Source: Acidobacteriota bacterium (GTDB lineage: Bacteria > Acidobacteriota > Aminicenantia > Aminicenantales > Saccharicenantaceae). Taken from it: DNA of 41,325 bases. The stretch covers positions 112,082 through 153,406 of the forward strand of contig JAQURD010000004.1 in assembly GCA_028749115.1 (NCBI GenBank), in the 5' to 3' direction. How positions within the stretch are numbered: the first letter of the stretch is position 1; each line of letters begins with the position of its first letter. This document shows positions 25,192-33,674 of the stretch, piece after piece. A program made the translations under genes and the position numbers. The notes under the pieces are model-generated. The model had not been told where the DNA came from. It did no database searches and saw only the letters and a program-made list of their open reading frames with translations.

Positions 25192-25200
25192 TAATATATT
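25172..25200 (+). promoter_or_regulatory. dnaK promoter
   Basis: Perfect TTGACA (25172-25177), 17-bp spacer, TATATT (25195-25200), about 35 bases before the ATG. A second weaker set (TTGAAA 25119-25124, TAATAC 25142-25147) lies upstream. Confidence 0.7.
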
Positions 25201-25234
25201 AATATAGAGCTTAACAGAGAACAGGAGGACAAAT

Positions 25235-27178
25235 ATGAGCAAGATTATTGGAATCGACCTCGGTACCACTAACTCAGTTGTAGCGGTTATGGAAGGTGAC
25301 AAGGTAACGGTCATCCCTAATGAAGAGGGCGGCCGGACAACACCTTCAGTTGTGGCTTTTACTCCTAAGGGAGAAATTCTGGTTGGCCAGGTGGCCAAAC
25401 GGCAGAGAGTTACCAATCCTGAGAATACTATTTATTCTATTAAAAGATTCATGGGCCGGCGCTATAATGAAGTCCAGAACGAAATCAAGCAAGTCCCCTT
25501 TAAAGTAATTGAATCGGCTAATGGTGATGTTAGAGTCACGGCTCAGGGGAAAGAATATTCCCCGCCGCAGATATCTGCTTTTATCCTGCAAAAGCTAAAA
25601 AAGGCCGCCGAAGATTATCTGGGTGAAAAAGTTGAAAAAGCTGTGATCACTGTTCCGGCCTACTTCAATGATGCTCAGAGAAAAGCTACCAAGGATGCCG
25701 GCACGATTGCTGGTCTGGATGTAGTCAGAATAATTAACGAGCCTACGGCTGCGGCTCTGGCTTATGGCCTGGATAAGAAAAAAGATGAGATCATTGCTGT
25801 CTATGATTTTGGTGGCGGCACGTTTGACATTTCTATTCTGGAAGTTGGTGAAGGTGTGGTGGAAGTCAAAGCTACTAATGGTGATACTCATCTTGGCGGT
25901 GATGACATTGATCAAAGAGTTCAGGATTGGATCGTCAGCGAATTTAAAAAAGAGAACGGAATAGATCTCAGCCAGGATAAGATGGCTCTTCAGCGGCTGA
26001 AAGAGGCAGCTGAAAAGGCCAAAATTGAGCTTTCGACTATGATGGAAACTGAAATTAACCTGCCGTTCATCACAGCTGATGCTACTGGGCCAAAGCACCT
26101 GCTGATGAAGATTACCAGGGCGAAACTGGAGCAATTAGCTGAAGATCTGGTCAATCGCTCTCTCCCGCCAGTCAAGCAGGCTCTGCAGGATGCGGGCCTG
26201 AAACCAGAGAACATTAACGAAGTTATCCTGGTTGGCGGTCAGACCAGAATGCCTATGGTTCAGCAGCTGGTCCGCGATTTCTTTGGTCGGGAGCCGCATA
26301 AAGGAGTTAACCCTGACGAGGTGGTAGCTGTGGGGGCTGCTATTCAGGGTGCGGTTCTAAGCGGCGAAGTTAAAGATGTACTTCTCCTTGATGTTACCCC
26401 TCTAACCCTGGGGATTGAGACCCTGGGAGGTGTTTTCACCAAAATGATTCCGAGAAATACTACGATTCCAACCAGAAAGAGCGAAATTTTTACCACCGCG
26501 GCTGATAATCAGATGAGTGTTGAAATTCATGTTCTCCAGGGTGAGCGTGAAATGGCAGCTTATAACCGAAGCCTGGGGCGTTTCCATCTTGATGGGTTGC
26601 CGCCAGCTCCCCGGGGTATACCCAAAATTGAGGTAACCTTTGATATAGATGCCAATGGAATTCTCAATGTTTCTGCCAAGGATATGGCCACCGGTAAGCA
26701 GCAGGCCATCACTATTACCGGTCACAGTGGACTGGATGAAAAAGAAATTGAAAAAATGGTCAAGGAAGCTGAGGTCAATGCAGCCGAGGATAAGCGGCGC
26801 CGTGAGATCATTGAAGCCAGGAATCAGGCTGACCAGATGATCTACAGCCTGGAGAAACTCCTTCAGGATAACCGTGATAAGATTCCGGCCGAGGAAGCCA
26901 GTCGCCTCCAGCAAGAAATTGCCAATACGAAAAAAACTATTGAATCCGATAATCTGGACGATATAAAGAAGGCCACAGAATCATTATCCCGGGCTTCACA
27001 CCATATCAGCGAAGTTCTCTACAGTCAGGCCAGCAGCCAGCAACAGCAACAGGCTCAAGGCCAGCCCGGCAGTGATAGTCAGGCTGGAGAGCAGCAGGCG
27101 AGTGGAGACCAGGGCGATGGCCGGGGTGAAGATGAGGTTATTGACGCCGAAGTAGTGGATGATGATAAGAAAAACTGA
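25235..27178 (+). CDS. dnaK: Chaperone DnaK (Hsp70)
   Basis: 647 residues, full length. ATPase domain with [17 protein letters not shown] at the start, [47 protein letters not shown] and [11 protein letters not shown]; then the substrate-binding domain ([17 protein letters not shown], ending with a helical lid) and a Gln/Gly/Asp-rich tail ending in a run of acidic residues and KKN. AGGAGG precedes the ATG. Heads the dnaK-dnaJ-hspR operon. The usual partner grpE is not between dnaK and dnaJ. Confidence 0.98.
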   Translation: MSKIIGIDLGTTNSVVAVMEGDKVTVIPNEEGGRTTPSVVAFTPKGEILVGQVAKRQRVTNPENTIYSIKRFMGRRYNEVQNEIKQVPFKVIESANGDVRVTAQGKEYSPPQISAFILQKLKKAAEDYLGEKVEKAVITVPAYFNDAQRKATKDAGTIAGLDVVRIINEPTAAALAYGLDKKKDEIIAVYDFGGGTFDISILEVGEGVVEVKATNGDTHLGGDDIDQRVQDWIVSEFKKENGIDLSQDKMALQRLKEAAEKAKIELSTMMETEINLPFITADATGPKHLLMKITRAKLEQLAEDLVNRSLPPVKQALQDAGLKPENINEVILVGGQTRMPMVQQLVRDFFGREPHKGVNPDEVVAVGAAIQGAVLSGEVKDVLLLDVTPLTLGIETLGGVFTKMIPRNTTIPTRKSEIFTTAADNQMSVEIHVLQGEREMAAYNRSLGRFHLDGLPPAPRGIPKIEVTFDIDANGILNVSAKDMATGKQQAITITGHSGLDEKEIEKMVKEAEVNAAEDKRRREIIEARNQADQMIYSLEKLLQDNRDKIPAEEASRLQQEIANTKKTIESDNLDDIKKATESLSRASHHISEVLYSQASSQQQQQAQGQPGSDSQAGEQQASGDQGDGRGEDEVIDAEVVDDDKKN

Positions 27179-27229
27179 GATACCGGCAAGGCAAGCAGAT
27201 TGATGATAGGCCGTTCCGCTGGTCAGAAC

Positions 27230-27252
27230 AGCAGCCGGCGGAGCTGCTTTTA
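27230..27252 (+). terminator. Weak hairpin with T tract between dnaK and dnaJ
   Basis: AGCAGC (27230-27235) pairs with GCTGCT (27243-27248), followed by TTTTAT. It may partially terminate transcripts and lower dnaJ relative to dnaK. Confidence 0.4.
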
Positions 27253-27297
27253 TCTCAGTTAAATGACTGGTCGCAGCCAGTTGAATAGAGGGCGGCG

Positions 27298-28428
27298 ATG
27301 GCCAAGAATTATTATGAAATTCTCGGGGTGCCCAGAACAGCGACGGTAGCCGAGATTAAGAAAGCCTACCGTAAACTGGCCCGTAAATACCATCCAGATT
27401 TGAATCCGGGCGATAAATCAGCCGAGACCAGGTTCAAAGAGATACAAGAAGCCTATTCCGTTCTAAGTGATCCTAAGAAACGGGCCCAATATGACCAGTT
27501 TGGATTTGTAGGTAATTTCCCGCCTGGGGCAGAAGGCAGTCAGGGCGCCGGAGGCGGTGGAGCTGGCCCGTTTAGCGGCGGCTTCGAAGGTTTCGACTTT
27601 TCTGAATATGGAGGCTCGTCATTTCGAGATTTCTTTGAGAACTTGTTTACCAATCAGCGGGAGGAACAGGCAACTGGCCCTCAGAGAGGTGAAGACCTTA
27701 ATTATTCAATGACTATTGGTTTTGCCGATGCCATCAATGGCTTGCAGACGAAACTTAGAATTAACCGCCTGATGCCCTGTTCTCAATGCGGGGGAGGTGG
27801 CTATATCAGTTCTGGCGGGCAGAAAGCCTGCCCTGCGTGTGGTGGTTCTGGCCGGTCTTTTATGCAGCGAGGTTTCATGAAATTTGCGACCACCTGTCCA
27901 GCCTGCCATGGGACGGGGCAGGCGAAGGGACAGGTCTGCCAGGCTTGCCGCGGTGAAGGACGTGTCACGGGATCAGAAACTATAACTGTCCGGATTCCAA
28001 AAGGCGTTGATACCGGTTCGAAAGTTAGAGTTCCAGGAAAGGGTAATGCTGGCCTTAATGGTGGTCCGGCCGGGGATTTATATATTAATCTGTCTGTTAC
28101 CGGTCATCCTTTCTTTGGGCGGGAAGGAACCAATATTTATGCCAGGGTTCCCATTACAGTGCCAGAGGCAACTCTTGGAGCAAAAGTGGAAGTGCCGAGC
28201 ATCTATGGAGAAAAAAGGATCATACGGATTCCACCTGGCACAAAATCTGGTCAAAAGTTCAGGATAAAAGGTGAAGGTGCCCCAATTATTGGCCGGAACA
28301 GCCGGGGTGATATGTATGTTGAGGTCTATATTGTACCGCCTCCTTCAGCAGATCAAAGAGTTAGAGAACTGATGAAAGAACTCGAAAAGTACTATGAGAT
28401 CAATCCCCGGGGAGACCTGGGCAGCTAA
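27298..28428 (+). CDS. dnaJ: Chaperone DnaJ (Hsp40)
   Basis: 376 residues, type I DnaJ. J domain with HPD at 32-34 (stimulates DnaK ATPase), Gly/Phe-rich linker (about 75-115), the zinc-binding region with four CxxCxGxG-type repeats ([32 protein letters not shown]) and the C-terminal substrate-binding domains ([19 protein letters not shown]). The first zinc repeat has a run of glycines. It follows dnaK by 119 bases, spaced by a weak hairpin, and precedes hspR by 30 bases. Confidence 0.96.
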   Translation: MAKNYYEILGVPRTATVAEIKKAYRKLARKYHPDLNPGDKSAETRFKEIQEAYSVLSDPKKRAQYDQFGFVGNFPPGAEGSQGAGGGGAGPFSGGFEGFDFSEYGGSSFRDFFENLFTNQREEQATGPQRGEDLNYSMTIGFADAINGLQTKLRINRLMPCSQCGGGGYISSGGQKACPACGGSGRSFMQRGFMKFATTCPACHGTGQAKGQVCQACRGEGRVTGSETITVRIPKGVDTGSKVRVPGKGNAGLNGGPAGDLYINLSVTGHPFFGREGTNIYARVPITVPEATLGAKVEVPSIYGEKRIIRIPPGTKSGQKFRIKGEGAPIIGRNSRGDMYVEVYIVPPPSADQRVRELMKELEKYYEINPRGDLGS

Positions 28429-28458
28429 GACTGACAAACAGATAAGAGGAGGCTGAAT

Positions 28459-28905
28459 ATGCCGAGAAGAAAAGAAAGCCGGAATGATGAAAGTCAAAAA
28501 TCACAAAAAGGCTATTATCATATCAGTGCTGTCGCCAGGATGTACAATATACATCCCCAGACACTGCGGCTTTATGAACGGGAAGGGCTTATTCAGCCTT
28601 CGCGCAGTGAAGGTAATACCCGCCTCTATACCAAAGATGATTTAGAACGGCTCGAGCTTATCTTGAATTTAATCCGTGATCTTGGCGTTAATCTGGCCGG
28701 AGTTGAAGTCGTCCTGAATATGCGGGAGAAGATGCGGGAAATGGAAAATCAGGTTAATGAGCTTCTAAACTACGTCAGGGATGAATTTTTTCATGGCCGG
28801 GAAGAGGAATTCGAAACCAGGCGGCGCGGTCTGATTCCTGTCACCATGATTAAGCCCATCCCGGTCCGAAAAGAGGAAGTTGATAAGAACTCTCCGGGTA
28901 AATAA
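28459..28905 (+). CDS. hspR: HspR-like MerR family heat-shock repressor
   Basis: 148 residues. The MerR-type winged helix at about residues 20-90 (YYHISAVARMYNIHPQTLRLYEREGLIQPSR in parts, then NTRLYTKDDLERLELI) is followed by LIRDLGVNLAGVEVVLNMREKM, which matches HspR proteins, and a coiled-coil tail. HspR represses dnaK operons through HAIR sites, with DnaK as co-repressor in actinomycetes. Location directly behind dnaK-dnaJ supports the same feedback role here. No canonical HAIR site was found, only a degenerate one over the dnaK promoter. GAGGAGG precedes the start. Confidence 0.9.
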   Translation: MPRRKESRNDESQKSQKGYYHISAVARMYNIHPQTLRLYEREGLIQPSRSEGNTRLYTKDDLERLELILNLIRDLGVNLAGVEVVLNMREKMREMENQVNELLNYVRDEFFHGREEEFETRRRGLIPVTMIKPIPVRKEEVDKNSPGK

Positions 28906-29092
28906 TATTTTGGTAATGACAGCTTGTCGGGCACCTGGCTGGTATTAAGATGACCGGCGAGGAAAGAGAGTATTAACTTAAATCTGGAACCTCTGACCGC
29001 TTCAAGACGTTATATTTATTGAAGCTAAATAGACCTGCCAGTTTTCTGGAAAAAGGCATCAAAAAGTATTACAATAGCGCTGTCAAAAGAGG

Positions 29093-29980
29093 GTGATAGA
29101 AATAAGGCCAGAAGGGACAGGGAAGCGTGAACTGATGAGTTATCAGGATTATTTAGACTCAAGGAATCTTAAGCTTTATCTCGAAGAAATTTCTAAAATT
29201 CCTCCCATAATGGAAGAAGAAGAGAAAGAGCTGGCCGAGAGATTAAAAAAGGGAGACCCGGAAGCTGTAAGACGGCTGATCGAGGGTAATCTGCGCTTTG
29301 TGGTCTCTTATGTGAAAAAGTACCAGGGAATGGGTTTGAGTCTTCTTGATTTGATCAATGAAGGCAACCTTGGGCTGGTAGAAGCTGCTCAACGGTTTGA
29401 TCCGTCGCGTCAGGTAAAATTTATTTCTTATGCTGTCTGGTGGATCAGGCAGGCCATTATTCATGCTCTCTCTCAATATGCCCATCAATTCAATCTTCCT
29501 CAAAAAACTTCTGATAAAATAACCAGAATGAACAGGGAAATCGAATCACTACGGAAAAAATATGGCCGTGAACCAACGAGAGACGAAGTGGCCAGCCACC
29601 TTGATATGACTCCGGAAGAAATAGCTGAGCTGGAGTTAATTCAAGAAAAAGGCCTGTCGCTGAGTGATCAGTTTGGTGATGAAGATAAGATGATGATTGA
29701 GGAACGCCTATCTGACGAACTGGCGCCCTCGGTAGAATACCAGATTATAAAAAATTCCATTGAGCGGCAGGTAAGAGAAGCTTTAAACGAGCTGGATATA
29801 AGAGAAGCCGATGTGCTAAAATTACGTTTTGGAATTGGTGGTGATGATCCTTTAACACTTCAGGAAATTGGAGAACGTCTGGGCCTCACCCGGGAAAGAA
29901 TCAGACAGATTGAACAGAAAGCTATGGAGAAACTGGCCAGATCACAAAGAGTTAAACAACTGAGAGGTTATCTGAATTGA
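29093..29980 (+). CDS. Sigma-70 family RNA polymerase sigma factor (RpoD-like, lacking region 1.1)
   Basis: 295 residues from GTG 29093; an ATG at 29135 (MSYQDYLD) is an alternative start, and neither has a well-spaced ribosome site. Region 1.2 (LKLYLEEISKIPPIMEEEE), region 2 (LRFVVSYVKKYQGMGLSLLDLINEGNLGL and FISYAVWWIRQAI), region 3 and region 4 (DPLTLQEIGERLGLTRERIRQIEQKAMEKL) are complete. Length and lack of region 1.1 indicate a group 2 or compact primary-type sigma factor. It follows the heat-shock operon, so a stress role is possible but unproven. A TGATG overlap couples it to the next gene. Confidence 0.92.
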   Translation: MIEIRPEGTGKRELMSYQDYLDSRNLKLYLEEISKIPPIMEEEEKELAERLKKGDPEAVRRLIEGNLRFVVSYVKKYQGMGLSLLDLINEGNLGLVEAAQRFDPSRQVKFISYAVWWIRQAIIHALSQYAHQFNLPQKTSDKITRMNREIESLRKKYGREPTRDEVASHLDMTPEEIAELELIQEKGLSLSDQFGDEDKMMIEERLSDELAPSVEYQIIKNSIERQVREALNELDIREADVLKLRFGIGGDDPLTLQEIGERLGLTRERIRQIEQKAMEKLARSQRVKQLRGYLN

Positions 29981-30723
29981 TGGAAGAAAAAGTTTGTCCG
30001 CTTTGCCAGGGGACTGGCTGGGTGATAGAACAGCGGTCACGTGGCCCGGTGGCCAGACGCTGTCAATGCTTTGGCCAGAAGCAAGTTCAGGTACTGCTCC
30101 AGCAGGCCCGCATCCCCCGGCGTTATGAAAATTGTACTCTTGAGAATTATGAGATTCATGATCCTTCTCAGGAAGATGCCCTGAAAATATCAAAGAAATT
30201 TGTGAAAAATTTCCCGGCTCAGGATATAGGCCTGCTTTATATCGGGCCTTGCGGCGTGGGGAAAACCCATTTAGCGGTGGCGGTCATAAGAGAGCTAATT
30301 ATTAAAAAAGGAATTTACTGCCTCTTCTATGATTTTCGTGAGCTCATCCGGGATATTCAGAATAGCTACACACCCGAGTCTGAGGTAAGTGAGACTGATA
30401 TATTGGCCCCAGTATTTAACTGCAACTTGCTGGTGCTGGATGAGCTGGGAGCTAAAAGGCCCACGGCCTGGGTAGAAGAAACGATTTTTTATATCATAAA
30501 TTCCCGTTACAACCAGAAGCGGGTGACGATTTTCACCTCCAACTATTTAGATCTGGAGGAAGAACCGGACCGGCGTGATCCATATTATAAAAAGGGCGAT
30601 GAAAGCCTGGTTGACAGGATTGGTGTGCGGTTGAGGAGCAGGCTGTATGAGATGTGCAAAGTAGTCAATCTAGCTGGTAAAGATTATCGCAAAGCGTTCA
30701 GGCAAGCCGGCTACCGCTTTTGA
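29980..30723 (+). CDS. DnaC/DnaI/IstB-like AAA+ ATPase with N-terminal zinc ribbon
   Basis: 247 residues from ATG 29980, sharing one base with the sigma factor stop. An N-terminal cysteine cluster (CPLC at 6-9 and CQC at 28-30) resembles the zinc-binding end of helicase loaders, followed by an AAA+ domain with Walker A GPCGVGKT (89-96) and Walker B NLLVLDELG (149-157), then the sensor FTSNYLDLEEEP and an arginine-rich end (DRIGVRLRSRLYEMCKVV). Related proteins load the replicative helicase or assist IS21 transposases; no IstA transposase is present, so a loader-like cellular role is more likely. Confidence 0.87.
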   Translation: MEEKVCPLCQGTGWVIEQRSRGPVARRCQCFGQKQVQVLLQQARIPRRYENCTLENYEIHDPSQEDALKISKKFVKNFPAQDIGLLYIGPCGVGKTHLAVAVIRELIIKKGIYCLFYDFRELIRDIQNSYTPESEVSETDILAPVFNCNLLVLDELGAKRPTAWVEETIFYIINSRYNQKRVTIFTSNYLDLEEEPDRRDPYYKKGDESLVDRIGVRLRSRLYEMCKVVNLAGKDYRKAFRQAGYRF

Positions 30724-31322
30724 GTGTCGGCCAGCATGTCTTAGAATTGAATCTATCAACACAAAAAACTGCTAAGGTCAGGACGGGATAATATTTCAAC
30801 GCTCTAATCATAGAAATCAATTCTTGGTTATAAGAGCAGAATTTAAAAGGCTGATGCTCAGAAAGATGCGGAGTCAGTTTCCATCAGGCAAGTAATGTGA
30901 AGGTAAAAAAGGCTGGCTGGGGGACATTATATCTACGTTCAATTAAGTTTGGTGGGTAAGTGCCGCTAGGACAGCTTAACCTCAGATAGAATGTTCGTCT
31001 AACATATTTTAGTCATAATTATTTGCAGCCTTTATAAGACTATAATAATTTTTAAACAGTTGCTCAGAGTCAAACTTTTTTGGCTTTATATATACTGGCA
31101 GAATTTTGAAAATGAACTCATTGACTTCTGTCAATAGCAGTAGAGAGATAAGTTTGCCGATAGTTGCCTCCTGGTCAGCCGGTGCCGGTGGCTGTCAGAT
31201 ACTTGTTTAGTCTGCTGGCTACAAAAAGCAACATGAATGTGTTATAGGTATTCCGGCGATACATGGAATGCCTCACTAATAATTAATCTTTCAAGTGTAA
31301 TTAACATTTTTTGCCTCATATA
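30724..31322. other. Long intergenic region before tRNA-Asn
   Basis: About 600 AT-rich bases with no convincing gene on either strand. Two hairpins stand out: ATTGAC-TTCT-GTCAAT (31120-31135, perfect) and a 9-bp stem with one G-U pair (31246-31254 with 31265-31273). No T tract, riboswitch class or repeat recognised. Confidence 0.5.
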
Positions 31323-31351
31323 TTGAAATAGCATAAAAATTTTGCTATAAG
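31323..31351 (+). promoter_or_regulatory. tRNA-Asn promoter
   Basis: TTGAAA (31323-31328), 17-bp spacer, TATAAG (31346-31351); the predicted start is about 7 bases before the mature tRNA. Confidence 0.65.
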
Positions 31352-31364
31352 TTTTGTTGCCTGC

Positions 31365-31440
31365 TCCTCGGTAGCTCAATTGGCAGAGCGGGTGGCTGTT
31401 AACCACTAGGTTGCAGGTTCGAGTCCTGCCCGGGGAGCCA
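31365..31440 (+). tRNA. tRNA-Asn (anticodon GTT)
   Basis: A 76-nt cloverleaf: acceptor stem TCCTCGG/CCGGGGA, D arm AGCTCAATTGGCAGAGC, anticodon loop CTGTTAA reading GTT, T arm GCAGG-TTCGAGT-CCTGC, discriminator G and encoded CCA. A T tract follows the CCA end. A minus-strand open frame crossing it is an artefact of the tRNA sequence. Confidence 0.97.
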
Positions 31441-31605
31441 TTTTTTCCTGCGTTTTTGAGCTGTGTCTGTTTTTTCTTCACTAAAAGATATTAGAACTGG
31501 TTATTAACTTCCACACAAAAAGCCCTGGGTTTACAGATCAATCTCTTTTATAATATGGAAAATAAAGTTGCTTTTGTCCATTAAGTTGATAAAGGAGGTA
31601 TAGGT

Positions 31606-32370
31606 ATGGACCTGTGGAAGTTCTTTGACATCACGCACCGGGAGCACATTTTCTGCAATCCGATGAGTGTTGAGAAACTTGAAGAGCTGATCGCACTTCT
31701 GACTCTGAAACCCGGAGCACGCGTGCTTGATATCGCCACTGGAAAGGGCGAGTTTCTCATCAGGCTGGCAGAACGATACCCGCAAATGACAGGGACAGGA
31801 GTTGATATCTCTCCTTACTGCCTTGCTGATGTCCGCAAGAAGCATCAAGAACGTGTTCCGGAGGCCCAACTCCATTTCCTGGAGATGGACGCGGCCAAGT
31901 ATGTCCCGGAGGCCTTAGGAAGCTTTGATCTGGTAGCCTGCCTCGGTGCGAGCTGGATTTATGGCGGGCATCGAGGGACATTGAATGCGCTGAAAAAGAT
32001 GGCAGCCCCAGAAAGTTGGGTTGTCGTGGGAGAACCTTACTGGCGACAGGAACCAGAAAAAGAGTATTTAGAAGCGATCGGAGTGGCACAGAACGACTTC
32101 GGAACACATTATCAGAATGTGGAGGCCGGTCAAGAGTTGGGATTGGAAGCGGTCTACACACTGGTAAGCAGCCAGGATGACTGGGATAGATATGAAGGGT
32201 TACAGTGGTATGCGGCTGAAACCTGGGCGAGTGATCATCGGGATGATCTAGATGTGGAGACCGTGCTGAAGCGAGTGCGTGGGAGTAAGACAGCCTATCT
32301 GAGGTGGGGACGAGAAACGCTGGGGTGGGCGATTTATGTGTTCAAGAAGGGGGGCCTGGCACATTTCTAG
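31606..32370 (+). CDS. Class I SAM-dependent methyltransferase
   Basis: 254 residues with AAAGGAGG upstream of the ATG. Motif I VLDIATGKGEF (40-50) and the acidic end of strand 2 (GVDIS) bind S-adenosylmethionine; LEMDAAKY and SFDLVACLGASWIYGG complete the Rossmann core. The Cys/Ala-rich loop gives no substrate clue. It resembles small-molecule methyltransferases often annotated generically. Base composition is more GC-rich than the flanking spacers, and it lies just after a tRNA gene and before a GC-rich hairpin string, features compatible with acquisition; this is inference. Confidence 0.88.
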   Translation: MDLWKFFDITHREHIFCNPMSVEKLEELIALLTLKPGARVLDIATGKGEFLIRLAERYPQMTGTGVDISPYCLADVRKKHQERVPEAQLHFLEMDAAKYVPEALGSFDLVACLGASWIYGGHRGTLNALKKMAAPESWVVVGEPYWRQEPEKEYLEAIGVAQNDFGTHYQNVEAGQELGLEAVYTLVSSQDDWDRYEGLQWYAAETWASDHRDDLDVETVLKRVRGSKTAYLRWGRETLGWAIYVFKKGGLAHF

Positions 32371-32379
32371 TTGGCTAAC

Positions 32380-32529
32380 GCCCATTATTGGGCAGGCTCA
32401 CGACGAGCCAGATGAGAAAAGAGGCTTACGGCCTCCTGATAAACCGTTCCACCGGATCGGCGGGGGAAAGCGGCCGCCTCCCGGTGAACTTCACGTTGTC
32501 GGGGGAGCGATGATTGAAAACTCGGTTTT
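32380..32529 (+). other. String of GC-rich hairpins after the methyltransferase
   Basis: Five stems in 150 bases: GCCCA-4-TGGGC (32380-32393), GGCTC-5-GAGCC (32395-32409), GAGGC-5-GCCTC (32421-32435), a nested CACCGG..CCGGTG enclosing GGCGG..CCGCC (32450-32486) and AAAAC-3-GTTTT (32517-32529). The array starts 10 bases after the methyltransferase stop with GGCTAACGCC, reminiscent of a recombination-site end. No protein frame here is convincing. It could be a structured RNA, a cassette-type recombination site or a repeat. Confidence 0.5.
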
Positions 32530-32617
32530 GGCCGCGCTGGATTAACCATTCCCTTAAAAGAAGCTAATATGGTCTACTTTTATAAGATATATTGTCTTTT
32601 AGAAAGTTTTTTGGTAG

Positions 32618-32660
32618 CACATTCGAACATGTGGTTAGGTTAAATTTTGATAATCTAACC
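32618..32660 (+). promoter_or_regulatory. Inverted repeats in the leader of the beta-barrel gene
   Basis: CACAT-6-ATGTG (32618-32633) is followed by a 10-bp stem with one G-T pair, GGTTAGGTTA/TAATCTAACC (32633-32660, 8-nt loop), ending 29 bases before the GTG start. No T tract; operator or 5'-UTR hairpin. Confidence 0.35.
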
Positions 32661-32689
32661 CCAAAAACTTCGTGAAAAGGAGTTAAAAA

Positions 32690-33340
32690 GTGAAAAGACT
32701 GAGCAAAGGGCTTTCCCTGGTAGCGATGGCTGTGTTGTTAGTGGGCCTGCTGACTTCCCCTGCATTTTCAGGTGTTAAGATAGGCGTTAAGGGAGGCTTT
32801 TCTCTGGCTGATCTGACTTTTAAGCCTGAGCCAACTGATTCTCCCCTTACCAGCAAAGCTGGGGCAGTAGGTGGTATTTCCCTGAACGTAGGTATAGCCA
32901 GCTTTTTCAGTTTGCAACCAGAAGTTCTTTATGTTCAAAAAGGAACCAAGGGTTCAGACATCGTAGAAGGAGTAAAAGTCACCGGAAAGTATGAAGTTGA
33001 TTATGTAGAAGTTCCTCTGTTGTTGAATTTTTCCTTTCCGATAGCCGGTTCGTCCTTTGTCCCCTCCATTTACGCCGGGCCCTATTTTGGCTGGAACGCC
33101 AGAGCCAAGATGAAGATGACAGAAGACGGTGTAACCACTACACAAGATTTTAAAGATTCAGTTAAGGACACTGATTTTGGCTTGACTTTTGGTATTGGCC
33201 TCGCCAAGAAAATTGGAATCGGGAAAATTATGCTGGATGTTCGCTATGATCTGGGCTTAACAAATATTGGCGAAGAGATGCAAGAAGGCGAGTCTGTAAA
33301 GAACAAGACCTGGTTGTTTATGCTTGGCTATTATTTCTAA
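32690..33340 (+). CDS. Outer-membrane beta-barrel protein (porin-like, PF13568 type)
   Basis: GTG start with AAGGAG upstream; 216 residues. Signal peptide cleaved near residue 27 (PAFSG). The mature protein is an 8-strand-type barrel: GVKIGVKGGFSLADLTF at the start, then LQPEVLYVQKG, YVEVPLLLNFSF, SIYAGPYFGW, FGLTFGIGLAKKIGIGKIMLDVRYDLGLTNIG, ending MLGYYF. This is the common PorT/OMP_b-brl_2 pattern seen in Bacteroidota and Acidobacteriota. Single gene ended by a strong terminator. Ligand or role unknown. Confidence 0.88.
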   Translation: MKRLSKGLSLVAMAVLLVGLLTSPAFSGVKIGVKGGFSLADLTFKPEPTDSPLTSKAGAVGGISLNVGIASFFSLQPEVLYVQKGTKGSDIVEGVKVTGKYEVDYVEVPLLLNFSFPIAGSSFVPSIYAGPYFGWNARAKMKMTEDGVTTTQDFKDSVKDTDFGLTFGIGLAKKIGIGKIMLDVRYDLGLTNIGEEMQEGESVKNKTWLFMLGYYF

Positions 33341-33368
33341 TTTTTAGCTGCCATCTCATTAGAGATTT

Positions 33369-33405
33369 TAAGGGGAAGGATAGCAATTATCCTTCCCTTT
33401 TTTAT
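33369..33405 (+). terminator. Rho-independent terminator of the beta-barrel gene
   Basis: A 10-bp perfect stem GGGAAGGATA/TATCCTTCCC (33373-33382 with 33388-33397) extended by G-T and A-T pairs, then a T run. Confidence 0.9.
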
Positions 33406-33588
33406 TTGGGACTTGGATTCCTGTCGATTCATGTCTACAGCCGCGCACCTGAAAGACTTGTGCTTTGGGGCAAGGATGAATTGTAAAATCTGATAGGCTT
33501 TTAGCCCGGGTTCCCCCTTTTATGATACCAAGAAGCCGTGGACTTAACCCCTGGAAGCTTCACTTGCTTTTAAGTTGAAATCCTGATA

Positions 33589-33614
33589 TGAGGTGCTTCC
33601 CATAGTTTGGACAG
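33589..33614 (+). repeat. IS3-type terminal repeat relic
   Basis: A 26-nt segment beginning TGAGGTGC and ending TTTGGACAG matches the left end of the IS at 34904-34929 (TGAAATGC ... ACTGGACAG) at 19 of 26 positions, in the same orientation. No transposase is attached, so it marks a decayed or deleted relative. The rest of 33406-33674 holds nothing recognisable. Confidence 0.45.
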
Positions 33615-33674
33615 AAAATAGCTTTATATAAAATGCAGTTTTGATCCATCTGTCTTAAAAATTATCCAAATAAA

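Noticed and set aside
25346-26914. Several minus-strand frames opposite dnaK
   Set aside because: Antisense shadows; no start signals.
31242-31481. Minus-strand open frame crossing tRNA-Asn
   Set aside because: Its central part is the antisense translation of the tRNA, a familiar artefact; no ribosome site or family.
32370-32505. Calling the hairpin array a true attC site
   Set aside because: Only the left edge resembles a core site; the right edge fails the GTTRRRY rule and no integron integrase is in the window.
32336-32545. 69-codon plus-strand frame through the hairpin array
   Set aside because: Starts inside the methyltransferase, lacks a ribosome site, and its Pro/Gly/Arg richness follows from the GC-rich hairpins.
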